IMG/VR virus record: IMGVR_UViG_3300033747_000022
Span: 1 to 64,000 of that record
DNA: 64,000 bases
Reading direction: 5' to 3' (one strand)
Source: a virus
Position 1 is the stretch's first letter, and each line of letters opens with the position of its first letter. The notes below the pieces were generated by a model, which was not told the DNA's origin, made no database searches, and was given only the letters and a program-made list of their open reading frames with translations. Positions 52,200 to 60,895 of this stretch are shown in pieces. Made by a program: the position numbers and the translations under genes.

Positions 52200-54848
52200 T
52201 TAGTCAAGCTGAGCATTGATGGAAACAACTGTATGAATCTTCTGTAATTCTCCAATAGGTACTATATCCAGCTCGACAACCATTCTTCCCATTACTTTAT
52301 CTGAAGGACTCTGAATTAAAGTATAATCAAAGTCTGCAATAGTATTTTTCTTTTTCAGGGCATTATAAATATCGGAATCAAGAGAGTTTCTCTTCTCGAT
52401 TGTGTTACCCTGTCCGATATATGGGTCATAGATATCTCTTAATAAGTTAATTGCATTAAAGACAATGTCAACTGTCAAGTATCTTGTCCATCCTGAATTT
52501 GGCTGTGCACATGTCAAAGCAGAAGCTACTTTTGGTATTCCGCCTTTAACCATAAATACTACAAGTTTGTTTCCTGCTAAGAGGTTAGCCTGTGTATTTG
52601 ACAGTTTGTATGCTGAGCGTGCTCCAGGAACCTTCTCGTTTGTAGGAGAGTTTGTCTCTGCAAGTTGTGAAGCTAATCCAGCATATAGTGCTGCTCCGTT
52701 TTCTGGTGATGCTACAGCTAAGTTTCTGTCAGCAACCAAGAAGTCATGAGCCACAACTGAGATAAATTTACCTACATCAACTTTATTTCCTTCTCTGTCT
52801 CTGATTTCGTTCCCGTTATCATCTGTCAGGAAGTAGTTTGTATCAAGCAACTGCAGTTCTTTAACTCTGTTGATTACATTAATTCTGCTTGGCTTGCTTA
52901 AAGGCTTAGTTCCGATAATACCTCGGATTTCATTGTTTCTAAAGAACGCCTTGGCACAGAAGTTTGCAAGCTGCTGGTCGAATTTCTTAAACTCGCTGGC
53001 AAGTATATCATCTGCATAAACGCCCAATGGAACAACAATGTCAGCTTCTTCATCTTCTAAGAGGATATCGTAAGCTCCAGGTCTCTCTTCAGAGCCTCCT
53101 AAAAGCTCGTAGATTTCTTCTTTTGTGATGTTGATGCCGTCTTTACCTTTGCTTAAGTAAGTTGCTGTTCTAGCTGTATTACCTTCTGCATTGATTTTGA
53201 CATCAGGTGTTTTTAGGTTCATTGCTGAAATAGCTACATACTCTTCAGGAATGCTTAATCTTACAACATTGTTTGAAGGATGAGCGTTTACAGCTGCAAC
53301 CAGTTCACCTAGAGTGTTAATTACATCTCCAACAGGGAATTCAATAACTAAATCCTCTTTTTCGATTCTCTTTTCTTCAGGCTTATAAAGCTTTAATACC
53401 TTTGAACTTACATTGTAATATTCGTAAGCATCAGCTGTTGCTGAAATATCATCAGGTCTAAAAGCTAAGGCATTGTCTAAAATTGTGATAATACCATTTG
53501 CCCAGTTAACACTGATATCGCCGTTGGCTACTGTTAAGGTGCTTTCTGAAGCATCAGTTCTTGTGATAGTTATTCCAAAAGCGTCATTTGGAACAATGTA
53601 TTCATTGTTAAGTCTTGCTTTTGTAGAAGAGATAACATTAAACTCTTCACCAGCATCAACTGACTCAGTTTTGTTTCCTAATTCATCCTCATATAAAACA
53701 TCCTGCATCTCGAATTTAACCTTGTTGTATAGGTTACCTCCGTAAACACTTTCTGCTTCTATTTCTGGCTGAATTAACTCTTCTTTAGAGTAGTAGTACT
53801 TAACATAAACATCTTCATTAAGCTCTCCTACACCAGCATCAATAAAGACTCTGGATGTGTCATAGCTTGTGTAGTTTACGTTGTAATGTACTGGGTCTAC
53901 CTCAATTCCTCCGACTGTAACAACCATAGCTTTAGAAGCGTCAGCTGTATGTTCTAGGTCAACAAAGAAGTCGCTTCCTTCTGCATCAAATGAAGCCTGT
54001 GCTTCTTCTTCTGTTAAGTCCTTCCAGTCATAGTCGAATTCGATAGTCTCTGTTTCTTCGATAGCTCTTTCGAATGTTACAATACCAGCCTGATAGTCAA
54101 TGCTGTAAGCTGGCTCTTCTAAGACACCAGTATCGCTCCAGGTTAAAATATCGCTTCCTTCGATTAAGTTTTCATTGTCCAGCTTAAACTGAACACCCTC
54201 TCCAGTCATATCTTCTGGGGTGGCAGCTGTTACATTATAGATATTTACATCTACTTCTTTGTAATGAATATCAATAACTGCACCAGAGTTTGCTGCATCT
54301 TCATGAAGTGTTACTGTACCAGCATTGCTGTTTACAGTGTACTTGTATGAATTAAGCATTGCTCCATCTGCATATACTGAAACATCGTTAGCATAAACAT
54401 CATCAAAGCCCTCTTTTACAGCAAGCCCTAAGTCGAATGTCTGCTCAATATTTCCTGCATACTTACCCGCATATTCTCTAGCCTGATAAGTTTTGGTCTT
54501 AAGTTCCTCATTCATCTTAATAGAAGCTTCTGCATGACTTCCAGATACTCTTAAGAGAGTTACGTTTGCAGCACCCGCTCTTAAAGCTCTTTCGTACCCT
54601 TTCATCAAACTAGCACCATTATAAGTTTTTGTTGCCTTGTCATAATAGCGACCAAATGTTTTTTCACCATCGTTAAATGATTGTGGACTGATTGGCTCTA
54701 AAACAGGTCCATCGATTGCTGTACCAATTAAGTACACGTTCTTGCCACTAAGACTGTTGTTTTGCATGTTTTTAATCCCGTCTTTTAACTCCATAACACT
54801 ACCAGGTAGGTTATTGTAAAAATCGGGATAAATTCCGGTTTCAGGCAT
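52200..54848 (-). CDS. contractile tail sheath protein with inserted beta domains
   Basis: The 882-residue protein has sheath ends around a large insertion. The N-terminus (about 35-110) reads GKNVYLIGTAIDGPVLEPISPQ and ALRAGAANVTLLRV. The C-terminal half has the sheath core with EADIVVPLGVYADDIL, FISVVAHDFLVADRN, a catalysis-free Rossmann-like part, and the wrap-around end VDIVFNAINLLRDIYDPYIGQGN through DFDYTLIQSPSDKVMG. Residues about 130-560 are extra, built of several small beta-modules (for example YSIDYQAGIVTFERAI; HYNVNYTSYD), probably displayed on the tail outside. A second, short sheath homologue lies upstream (55460-56974). The N- and C-terminal arms needed to link neighbouring subunits are present. 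Confidence 0.88.
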   Translation of the reverse strand: MPETGIYPDFYNNLPGSVMELKDGIKNMQNNSLSGKNVYLIGTAIDGPVLEPISPQSFNDGEKTFGRYYDKATKTYNGASLMKGYERALRAGAANVTLLRVSGSHAEASIKMNEELKTKTYQAREYAGKYAGNIEQTFDLGLAVKEGFDDVYANDVSVYADGAMLNSYKYTVNSNAGTVTLHEDAANSGAVIDIHYKEVDVNIYNVTAATPEDMTGEGVQFKLDNENLIEGSDILTWSDTGVLEEPAYSIDYQAGIVTFERAIEETETIEFDYDWKDLTEEEAQASFDAEGSDFFVDLEHTADASKAMVVTVGGIEVDPVHYNVNYTSYDTSRVFIDAGVGELNEDVYVKYYYSKEELIQPEIEAESVYGGNLYNKVKFEMQDVLYEDELGNKTESVDAGEEFNVISSTKARLNNEYIVPNDAFGITITRTDASESTLTVANGDISVNWANGIITILDNALAFRPDDISATADAYEYYNVSSKVLKLYKPEEKRIEKEDLVIEFPVGDVINTLGELVAAVNAHPSNNVVRLSIPEEYVAISAMNLKTPDVKINAEGNTARTATYLSKGKDGINITKEEIYELLGGSEERPGAYDILLEDEEADIVVPLGVYADDILASEFKKFDQQLANFCAKAFFRNNEIRGIIGTKPLSKPSRINVINRVKELQLLDTNYFLTDDNGNEIRDREGNKVDVGKFISVVAHDFLVADRNLAVASPENGAALYAGLASQLAETNSPTNEKVPGARSAYKLSNTQANLLAGNKLVVFMVKGGIPKVASALTCAQPNSGWTRYLTVDIVFNAINLLRDIYDPYIGQGNTIEKRNSLDSDIYNALKKKNTIADFDYTLIQSPSDKVMGRMVVELDIVPIGELQKIHTVVSINAQLD

Positions 54849-54873
54849 TTTATTCCTCCTTACTGAATTTTAA

Positions 54874-55446
54874 TTACTTTATTCTGTCTTTTATATATTG
54901 ATAATTATCAACACTATCGTTTATTGCTGTGTCAATAGAGCTGATATTTTCAACTGGTAATTCTAAAACCCTCTCATTTCTAAAATAGTAATGAAGTGGT
55001 TGTTTTATAAAGTTGTTGTCTTTAACCTCTACTATCTTATCCTCAAGCTGTTCTTGAAATATTACCTCAAGCATCCCCTCTTCCCTAAACTTATCTGTAT
55101 ACCTAAGCATAAATTTCTCAAACCACTCTCTTTTATCATCGACAGTCTTATAGTCTTTGCCCCAAATAGCAAACTCTATTGTTCCTGCAAACATCTGAGA
55201 GTATTTAAGCACTGTGTTATCCTTATCATTTTTATCAGGGTAGCTATCTTTTCTTCTAGGCTTATGGCCCTGATATGGCTTTCTCTCTTTTATCCTGTAG
55301 GTTATACAGGGAAAGCTTATATCTTCTATTAGGTAGATTGATGTCTCGGGATAAAAAGTAAAATCCTGATTTATTTTCTTTCCTATACTGTTTATTTGAC
55401 TTAAAAAATGCTTAACTGTTGTTCCTTCTTTAATCTCTGTAGTCAC
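54874..55446 (-). CDS. putative tail terminator / neck protein
   Basis: The 190-residue product lies between two sheath-family genes, where tail terminator (gp15/gpU-type) genes are often found. It has a mixed alpha/beta make-up: a helical start (TVKHFLSQINSIGKKI), strands (FPCITYRIKERKP; FAGTIEFAIWGKDY), and a helix with REWFEKFMLRYTDKF, similar in order to small terminator-type proteins. GTG at 55446 follows AAGGTGGTGA. The assignment depends on size, fold impression and gene order; no residue-level signature confirms it. Confidence 0.55.
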   Translation of the reverse strand: MTTEIKEGTTVKHFLSQINSIGKKINQDFTFYPETSIYLIEDISFPCITYRIKERKPYQGHKPRRKDSYPDKNDKDNTVLKYSQMFAGTIEFAIWGKDYKTVDDKREWFEKFMLRYTDKFREEGMLEVIFQEQLEDKIVEVKDNNFIKQPLHYYFRNERVLELPVENISSIDTAINDSVDNYQYIKDRIK

Positions 55447-55459
55447 TTACTCACCACCT

Positions 55460-56974
55460 TTAACTCCCGGATACTATTCCTGCTTTGAGAGTTTTTACTT
55501 CATTGATAAGCTTTAACTCAACTTCTGTTTTGATATAGCTTGTTGTTGCATTTACTATCTTGAAGCTGTAATCATCAATCTTTCCCTCTATCACAAGGTT
55601 ATCCAGAAGCTCTACTGATTTTGAGTAAAGCTTTGACTGTATATTAATGTTGCCCCTGCCGATGAAGACATCGGTTATTTCCTTCAGTCTTTTCTGCACT
55701 TCTTTAACAACTCTCACATTTTTTAGCGACTTAAATTCTGTAGTCTCCGATAATGTGACAGCTTTATATGGGACAATTCCATTCCTGATTGAGTTGTAAG
55801 CAAAAGTATAACCATCTTCTGTCAGCTTTTTAATTTCTAAGTTGCTAAACTCATCCTTTACCTCAACAACAATCTCTGAGTTTTTGTTTGTAGGACTTAT
55901 GCTGCTTGGGAAGCTACCAAGGATACCCGTAAAAGCTTTTTCGTAGCCTGTTTTATAGCTGCTTGAGTTGATACGGCATAAACAATCAGATGCTATTGCA
56001 ACTACATTTTTGCCGTAGTTTCTTTTTTCGTTTAACATAGCCTTAATGTCAAGTATATTTTCTGACATAGTCAGGTAATCTTTGCTTGATTTTTTAATAA
56101 CCCCAACCGAATTTGTAAGCTCTGCAATTTGTGCCAGTTTCTCTACAAAATATTTATACTCTGTGTTATCTGAGATATATTTTTGGTAGTCAAATTCAGC
56201 ATAAACAAGACCTTCTCCATCTTTTTGAGTGTAGACATTAAAGGCTTCATTCTTACATCTTGCTACATAAACAGCCTCCTCATCACCGTAGAAGAACTCT
56301 TTGGCCTTCTTTTCTGTTAGAACACTGTTTTTAATATCAACATTGATGTTTTTATTAAGGGTTATACTATTTTCTATTCTTCCGTTTAAAAACTTTAAAA
56401 TTTCAAACTCAATCTCTAGATTCTTTATACAGTTGTAATCTATAGTTATGGTGTCTCCTCTATCTAAATCAAAGTCCTCTCTGCTTAAAATAACAGCATC
56501 AAAGTTACCATTTACTCCGCTATCTCTTAAAGAGTAAAACTTTGTTTTTTCTCCTTTTACTTTGACGTAGTTGATTGACTCCATTATTCTCTCTGTTTCA
56601 AACATCAGGTCACCGTTGTAGGAAAATTCCTCTTTGTAATTAAAGATGTTTGGATATTCAACTATCTTATCAGTAAGCGATATTCCAAGAGGCAGGATGA
56701 CATCTACATCTCCCATGCTCTCTAAAACAAAGTATGCATTTATTAAATCGTAGTATCTTTCGTATTCGTTTTCGGGGTCTATTCTGATTAAGTAGATATA
56801 CTCAGTGCCGGCATTTATAATCTCTCTGGCAGATTCTACAAGCTCTCCACCACCAAAAATATCGTATGCATCCTCTATTGATTCTATAAATACAGGCTCA
56901 AGAATCTCTCCTTTTTGAGACTCTCCAATCAAAACAACCGAGCGACTGTAGTAGTTTCTGTAATTTTTAGCCAT
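55460..56974 (-). CDS. short second tail-sheath-like protein
   Basis: The 504-residue product has both sheath ends without the large insertion of the 882-residue sheath. The start (SVVLIGESQKGEILEPVFIES; NAGTEYIYLIRI) and end (VVKEVQKRLKEITDVFIGRGN; KIDDYSFKIVNATTS) align with the long sheath, as does VDVILPLGISLTDKI against ADIVVPLGVYADDIL. At this length it resembles typical sheath proteins, yet it lies on the head side of the terminator gene. It may form the sheath's first ring, a collar, or a neck piece. ATG follows GAAGGTG. It is an intact gene, not a remnant. Confidence 0.75.
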   Translation of the reverse strand: MAKNYRNYYSRSVVLIGESQKGEILEPVFIESIEDAYDIFGGGELVESAREIINAGTEYIYLIRIDPENEYERYYDLINAYFVLESMGDVDVILPLGISLTDKIVEYPNIFNYKEEFSYNGDLMFETERIMESINYVKVKGEKTKFYSLRDSGVNGNFDAVILSREDFDLDRGDTITIDYNCIKNLEIEFEILKFLNGRIENSITLNKNINVDIKNSVLTEKKAKEFFYGDEEAVYVARCKNEAFNVYTQKDGEGLVYAEFDYQKYISDNTEYKYFVEKLAQIAELTNSVGVIKKSSKDYLTMSENILDIKAMLNEKRNYGKNVVAIASDCLCRINSSSYKTGYEKAFTGILGSFPSSISPTNKNSEIVVEVKDEFSNLEIKKLTEDGYTFAYNSIRNGIVPYKAVTLSETTEFKSLKNVRVVKEVQKRLKEITDVFIGRGNINIQSKLYSKSVELLDNLVIEGKIDDYSFKIVNATTSYIKTEVELKLINEVKTLKAGIVSGS

Positions 56975-56977
56975 TTA

Positions 56978-57490
56978 TTACACCTTCCCTAAATCTTTTG
57001 AAGTTATATTTCTTAGGGCTTTTTGCATTACGTCCTGTTCTATAAGGACTTTATTGGCTATAAATGACTTGAATGCAGCTGTTCCTCCATCACCCTCATT
57101 AAGTTTGTCATTTTTGATAAAATATAATGGATACTTATCTCTACCTTCACTGTTCATAAACTCTATAATGAAGTCATAAGAACTTACGTCACATTCTGTT
57201 TTAAAATAATATTTAAAATTTAAAGTGCTTATATCAAACGGAAGCCTAAAATCTATCTTGTCATTTGATGCCGATATACCAGTTGAACCTTGGCTTCTTC
57301 TTGCTTTTGTTAAAAACCAGTCATACTTCCAGCCGGTACCAAAACATTTATGACATTTAGGGTCTGCATTTTCTCCATCAAAGCAGGTGCAGTGGTTTTT
57401 TCTTTTAGTATGCCCTACAAGTCTTAGAGTTCCGTGCTTTTCTGAAAATCTGTCAAATTCATTTTTTGTAAAGCTCAAATTAACCACCAC
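56978..57490 (-). CDS. zinc-motif head-tail connector protein
   Basis: The 170-residue product contains CTCFDGENADPKCHKCFGTGW at about residues 34-54: two Cys pairs ending in CFGTG, as in DnaJ-type zinc knuckles and in neck proteins of many Firmicutes myoviruses. The rest is beta-rich (IDFRLPFDISTLNFKYYF). Position between an adaptor and sheath-family proteins fits a connector closing the portal channel. Start is uncertain: GTG at 57490 follows the previous stop directly, while TTG four codons later sits eight bases after AGGTGG and may be the real start. Confidence 0.65.
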   Translation of the reverse strand: MVVNLSFTKNEFDRFSEKHGTLRLVGHTKRKNHCTCFDGENADPKCHKCFGTGWKYDWFLTKARRSQGSTGISASNDKIDFRLPFDISTLNFKYYFKTECDVSSYDFIIEFMNSEGRDKYPLYFIKNDKLNEGDGGTAAFKSFIANKVLIEQDVMQKALRNITSKDLGKV

Positions 57491-59206
57491 CTAGAAAGTT
57501 CTGTCGCTTAGAGAATATGTGCCTTCTGATTTTGTTACACTTAGAGGACTGGCAAAACTGCTTTCATTTCCTCTTAAGACACCTTCCCAGTAGTCTATCT
57601 GCTCTCTTAATTCATCAAGTATTGGACTTATCTCCTCAAACTTAAAGGCATCAACTGAAAAGTCTCCAAGTGTTGTTGACTTTGTACTTGTTTTTTGGAG
57701 ATACAAAGCATACAAGAGGTCAAGCTCGGACTTTAATGTCGTATATTTAACTGCCTCAAAAGAGGGTTTATCAATATCTATTTCGTTCCCACTTGATTCT
57801 GCTATATCAATAGCAAGCACTGAGTTATCATAAATGCTGTAGAGTACAATTTCATCATTTATATCTTTTAAAAAGGACCCGACATTACTGTTTTTTATAA
57901 TCTTTATGGTTGTAAGTGCAGGGCTTATTTTAGATATCAATTTAAATGTTTGTTCATTACCTAAAGCATTTACTTTTAGTGTGTATTCATTATTCTCAAA
58001 AAGTTCTGGCACTGAATAACTCAAACTTAGATAATTATCTTCTCTGCTTAAGAGGCTTAAAGTGCCTGAAACTTCTCCGTGTCCTTCTATATATGGAATG
58101 TCATTTATAGCAAGACCATCAAGCTCAACTGAAATATCTTCAATACTTTCTGCACCATAAACCTTAAATTTTATTTCACTTATGTCGGTCTTTACATTTA
58201 CAAGGCTTTTAGGTGATACTATCTCTACGTCTCCAACTGACATACCTTCGAGAGAGCTTAGTATGGAATTTTTAAAATCTTCCTCTATTTTTTTCTCGTA
58301 ATAGAATGAAACTGTCTCAGACCAGCTGCTGTTGTCTTTTTTAATTCCATAATCCATATCAACCAGAACTGACTCTAGCTTTATATTGCCTGCATCTATC
58401 AGGATGCTTTCCATCTGTGGGCCTATTTCGAAATTTTCAGGCTTTAGATTATAAGCATTGTTTAGCTCATCAAATGCTGTGACCGAATTGATTGTTTCTA
58501 CAGGTGTGTACTTATCATCTATTACAACTTTTCTTTTTGTATCCTCGTAATAGTAGATATCACCTTTTTCTATTTCAGTCTCTATATTTGCCGTATCATA
58601 GATTACATCAAGCGCTCTAACTCTTAGGAAATACTCTTTATCGAATTCAAGATTCTTAGGAGTTATGCCAACTCTTTCTTTGTCTGAATCAATAATTATT
58701 TGGTAATCATTAATAAAATTATTTGAATAAACAAGTCTTTTGAAGTTAGGGTCTTCGGCAATCTCTACTCCATAAGCTTCAGCAAGGTCTGTTTTTTTCC
58801 AGACTACATCTGGATTATTTACTATGGATTGATTTAAGGGCTTTATAATTTCTGGAGATTTTAAAATATCCAGGTCGTTTGTTTTAAATTCAAAGAACTT
58901 ATCTTTTTCTAAACTTTCACCTGATATATTCTGTATCTCAGAATCAAGCTTTAAAGTGTACTCTTCGCCAGAAATTAATCTGTTATCCGGACTTACTGTG
59001 AGCATTCTTTTTTCGCTATCATAATCAAGATTTACCTTAAGATAATCTAAAGAGCTTGAGAATATTACAGTCCTTTGGTTTAAAGTTGCCCTATCGACAT
59101 CGTCAGAGAAAATTATCTTTATATCAGTGCCTACATCAACATTTTGAGCTTTGTTTTCTGGTTCAATACTCTCTACAAATAGTGTCGAATAGGCTAGATT
59201 TGGCAT
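57491..59206 (-). CDS. neck/adaptor protein with Ig-like domain
   Basis: Residues 10-110 of 571 form a bacterial Ig-like (Big_5/SbsA-type) domain: VESIEPENKAQNVDVGTDIKI, IIFSDDVDR and SGEEYTLKLDSEIQNISG. A FN3-like part follows (about 115-225) with PNFKRLVYSNNF and FDKEYFLRVRALD. The C-terminal 100 residues change character to helix: LKSELDLLYALYLQKTSTKSTTLGDFSV and ISPILDELREQIDYWEGVL. That resembles head-tail adaptor proteins that sit under the portal, where a Leu-rich helix and the LGDF phrase are common. It looks like an adaptor carrying outward-facing decorations. The function is inferred. Confidence 0.65.
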   Translation of the reverse strand: MPNLAYSTLFVESIEPENKAQNVDVGTDIKIIFSDDVDRATLNQRTVIFSSSLDYLKVNLDYDSEKRMLTVSPDNRLISGEEYTLKLDSEIQNISGESLEKDKFFEFKTNDLDILKSPEIIKPLNQSIVNNPDVVWKKTDLAEAYGVEIAEDPNFKRLVYSNNFINDYQIIIDSDKERVGITPKNLEFDKEYFLRVRALDVIYDTANIETEIEKGDIYYYEDTKRKVVIDDKYTPVETINSVTAFDELNNAYNLKPENFEIGPQMESILIDAGNIKLESVLVDMDYGIKKDNSSWSETVSFYYEKKIEEDFKNSILSSLEGMSVGDVEIVSPKSLVNVKTDISEIKFKVYGAESIEDISVELDGLAINDIPYIEGHGEVSGTLSLLSREDNYLSLSYSVPELFENNEYTLKVNALGNEQTFKLISKISPALTTIKIIKNSNVGSFLKDINDEIVLYSIYDNSVLAIDIAESSGNEIDIDKPSFEAVKYTTLKSELDLLYALYLQKTSTKSTTLGDFSVDAFKFEEISPILDELREQIDYWEGVLRGNESSFASPLSVTKSEGTYSLSDRTF

Positions 59207-59214
59207 TTAACCAC

Positions 59215-59628
59215 CTACTCTTCGTCTTTTTTATGTGTTCCGCAGTATTTTGGGTCCTCTTCAGGGTATTTAGCAGCGTTTTTGCACTGGCTTCCAGAGC
59301 CTGTAATCTCCTGACATCTAGGGTCACCATCGTCAGTAAACTCTTCTAAAGCCAACTCTTCTTCCTGCAAAACTTCTTCTGTTTCTTCCTTCACAGGTTC
59401 TTCAGTTACTTCCTGTTTAACTTCATTTGTTTCTTCCTGCACTACTTCTTCTGCATCTACTTCAGTTTTTTTAAGTACATTTACATTTATAGCAAACTCA
59501 ATATTTTCCATATCAAGTCTTTCAAGCTCTTCATCGCTAAAAGTTCTTGTCTTTTTGCTGAGCTTTAAGCTTGTATTTGTCTTTGGGTCAAAATAAGATG
59601 TTCCTTTATTTAAAGTTACTTTATACAT
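59215..59628 (-). CDS. small acidic protein with C-terminal zinc-binding motif (DUF5763-like)
   Basis: The 137-residue product has a compact N-terminus (1-55; VTLNKGTSYFDPKTN), a long Glu/Val-rich acidic linker (56-105), and a terminal CQEITGSGSQCKNAAKYP then YCGTHK. The spacing C..(T)..G..C...A......C..H is that of a short zinc-binding motif found in many phage and bacterial proteins (DUF5763-like). It follows the major capsid gene and a terminator hairpin, with RBS GGGGGG. It may be a head-completion or DNA-contacting protein; the acidic linker could mimic DNA. Role unknown. Confidence 0.65.
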   Translation of the reverse strand: MYKVTLNKGTSYFDPKTNTSLKLSKKTRTFSDEELERLDMENIEFAINVNVLKKTEVDAEEVVQEETNEVKQEVTEEPVKEETEEVLQEEELALEEFTDDGDPRCQEITGSGSQCKNAAKYPEEDPKYCGTHKKDEE

Positions 59629-59656
59629 TTTTTACCCCCCGTAAATTTGATAAAAT

Positions 59657-59685
59657 AATAGGGGCTTAAGTTAAAAGCCCCTATT
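59657..59685 (-). terminator. strong hairpin terminator after the major capsid gene
   Basis: AATAGGGGCTT and AAGCCCCTATT form a perfect 11-base-pair stem with a seven-base loop (59668-59674), followed on the minus strand by ATTTTATCAAATTT. It sits 16 bases beyond the capsid stop and would raise capsid mRNA relative to neck genes. The U run is short, so read-through is likely. Confidence 0.75.
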
Positions 59686-59701
59686 TAGTTGTTATTTATT
59701 T

Positions 59702-60826
59702 CTAGTTCTGAGTTACATCTAAAGTACGAACAAGCTGTGGCTTTTCGTAAGTTGTATCAAGAGCAATATTCTTAGCTACACTGATAGCTTTACCTTCATC
59801 AAGTATGCCCAGTCCATAACGCTCTTTGAACTTTAAGTTATAGATATCTTTATATGGGTCAGTAAACTGGTCAGTTGTCATATCTTCACGCTGTACGATT
59901 ACACCAACATTGTTTCTGTCGATTGCGTACATATCGAAAGTTTTGTCCACCTGGTTGAAAGGAATAAATGGTGAAGCAGTAATATTTAAACTGAAAGGTA
60001 ATCTACCCTTAGTTGCATCTCTATCGATAGTACCAATACTAGCGTCTCCACCTAAAGCAGGCTTACTGAATAAATCGATAAGACCATTCTTAGCAAAAAC
60101 ACCCCATGTCAGCGGATGTACTAAAATATCAGTTGGCATATACTCGTTGTTCATTAGAGCAAGAACGATATCGAACATATCCTCTGTGCTTAATGTATTG
60201 TTTAGATTACCATACTCATCTAAACCAGTAGTTCCAGCTTCAGGATACTTTTCTCTTCTATCGTTGTCGAAAGTTGTCCATCCGTGCTTGGTCATAGCCT
60301 TAAAGATTAACTCTTCTTTAAGTCTGGCTAGTGAACGTCCAGCTGCCTCAACGTGAAGTCCGATAACTTCCCACTGAGAATCGTCAATCATTTCTTCGGT
60401 GATTCCTACCATTACACCTTTCTTTGTAACAGTAACCTCAGTAGCACGCTCTTTGAGCATGATGTCTAAAGATTCCTGTCTGTAGGATTCACCTTCACCC
60501 ATTTCGTGAGCTCTTAAAGCTCCGATTGCAGGAAATACGATTCTGTTTCCACTATCAAGGTTAATCTTTTTGAAGAACTTAGAACCGATATAGAGTGGCT
60601 CTGCAGCCTTTTCCATTGTTCCTTCCATTACTTTTGTCATTAAAACAGCAGCATCAGAAGTAGATAGTGCTTCTTTAACACCCTTTGGGCTTTCGCCTAA
60701 GTCAAAATTACTCATGTCACCTTCACTCATTAAAGGTGTATATTTTTTTACAAATTCAATGGCTTTTTTCGCTTTTTTGGAATCTGCCTTAGCGCAGAAT
60801 TCACGGAAATTATTTGTTTTTCCCAT
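59702..60826 (-). CDS. major capsid protein (HK97 fold)
   Basis: The 374-residue product has the features of HK97-fold capsid subunits: helical N-terminal arm (to about 60), ALSTSDAAVLMTKVMEGTM, an E-loop/P-domain region with GIGALRAHEM-type wording (FPAIGALRAHEMGEG), EVTVTKKGVMVGITEEMIDDSQWEVIG, and late A-domain strands with PTDILVHPLTWGVFAKN, FDMYAIDRNNVGVIVQRED and IYNLKFKERYGLGILDEG. The strong AAGGAGGA site and hairpins on both sides fit a very abundant product. The N-terminal arm is probably cleaved by the protease encoded upstream, which is usual but not visible here. Confidence 0.9.
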   Translation of the reverse strand: MGKTNNFREFCAKADSKKAKKAIEFVKKYTPLMSEGDMSNFDLGESPKGVKEALSTSDAAVLMTKVMEGTMEKAAEPLYIGSKFFKKINLDSGNRIVFPAIGALRAHEMGEGESYRQESLDIMLKERATEVTVTKKGVMVGITEEMIDDSQWEVIGLHVEAAGRSLARLKEELIFKAMTKHGWTTFDNDRREKYPEAGTTGLDEYGNLNNTLSTEDMFDIVLALMNNEYMPTDILVHPLTWGVFAKNGLIDLFSKPALGGDASIGTIDRDATKGRLPFSLNITASPFIPFNQVDKTFDMYAIDRNNVGVIVQREDMTTDQFTDPYKDIYNLKFKERYGLGILDEGKAISVAKNIALDTTYEKPQLVRTLDVTQN

Positions 60827-60856
60827 TATTTTTGTTCCTCCTTAAAATTTTTGTAA

Positions 60857-60880
60857 GAGCCTCCGTTTTTCAGAAGGCTC
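60857..60880 (-). terminator. hairpin between decoration and capsid genes
   Basis: GAGCCT...AGGCTC forms a stem in the 69-base gap before the capsid gene, with an A-rich loop and AT-rich flank (TTACAAAAATTTT). There is no clean U run, so it may be a weak terminator or an mRNA stabiliser or processing hairpin for capsid expression. Confidence 0.5.
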
Positions 60881-60895
60881 AATATTTTTTATTTA

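Noticed and set aside
55460-56974. The 504-residue sheath homologue as a decayed duplicate
   Set aside because: It is full length for a sheath protein, has a normal start and no stops or frameshifts.
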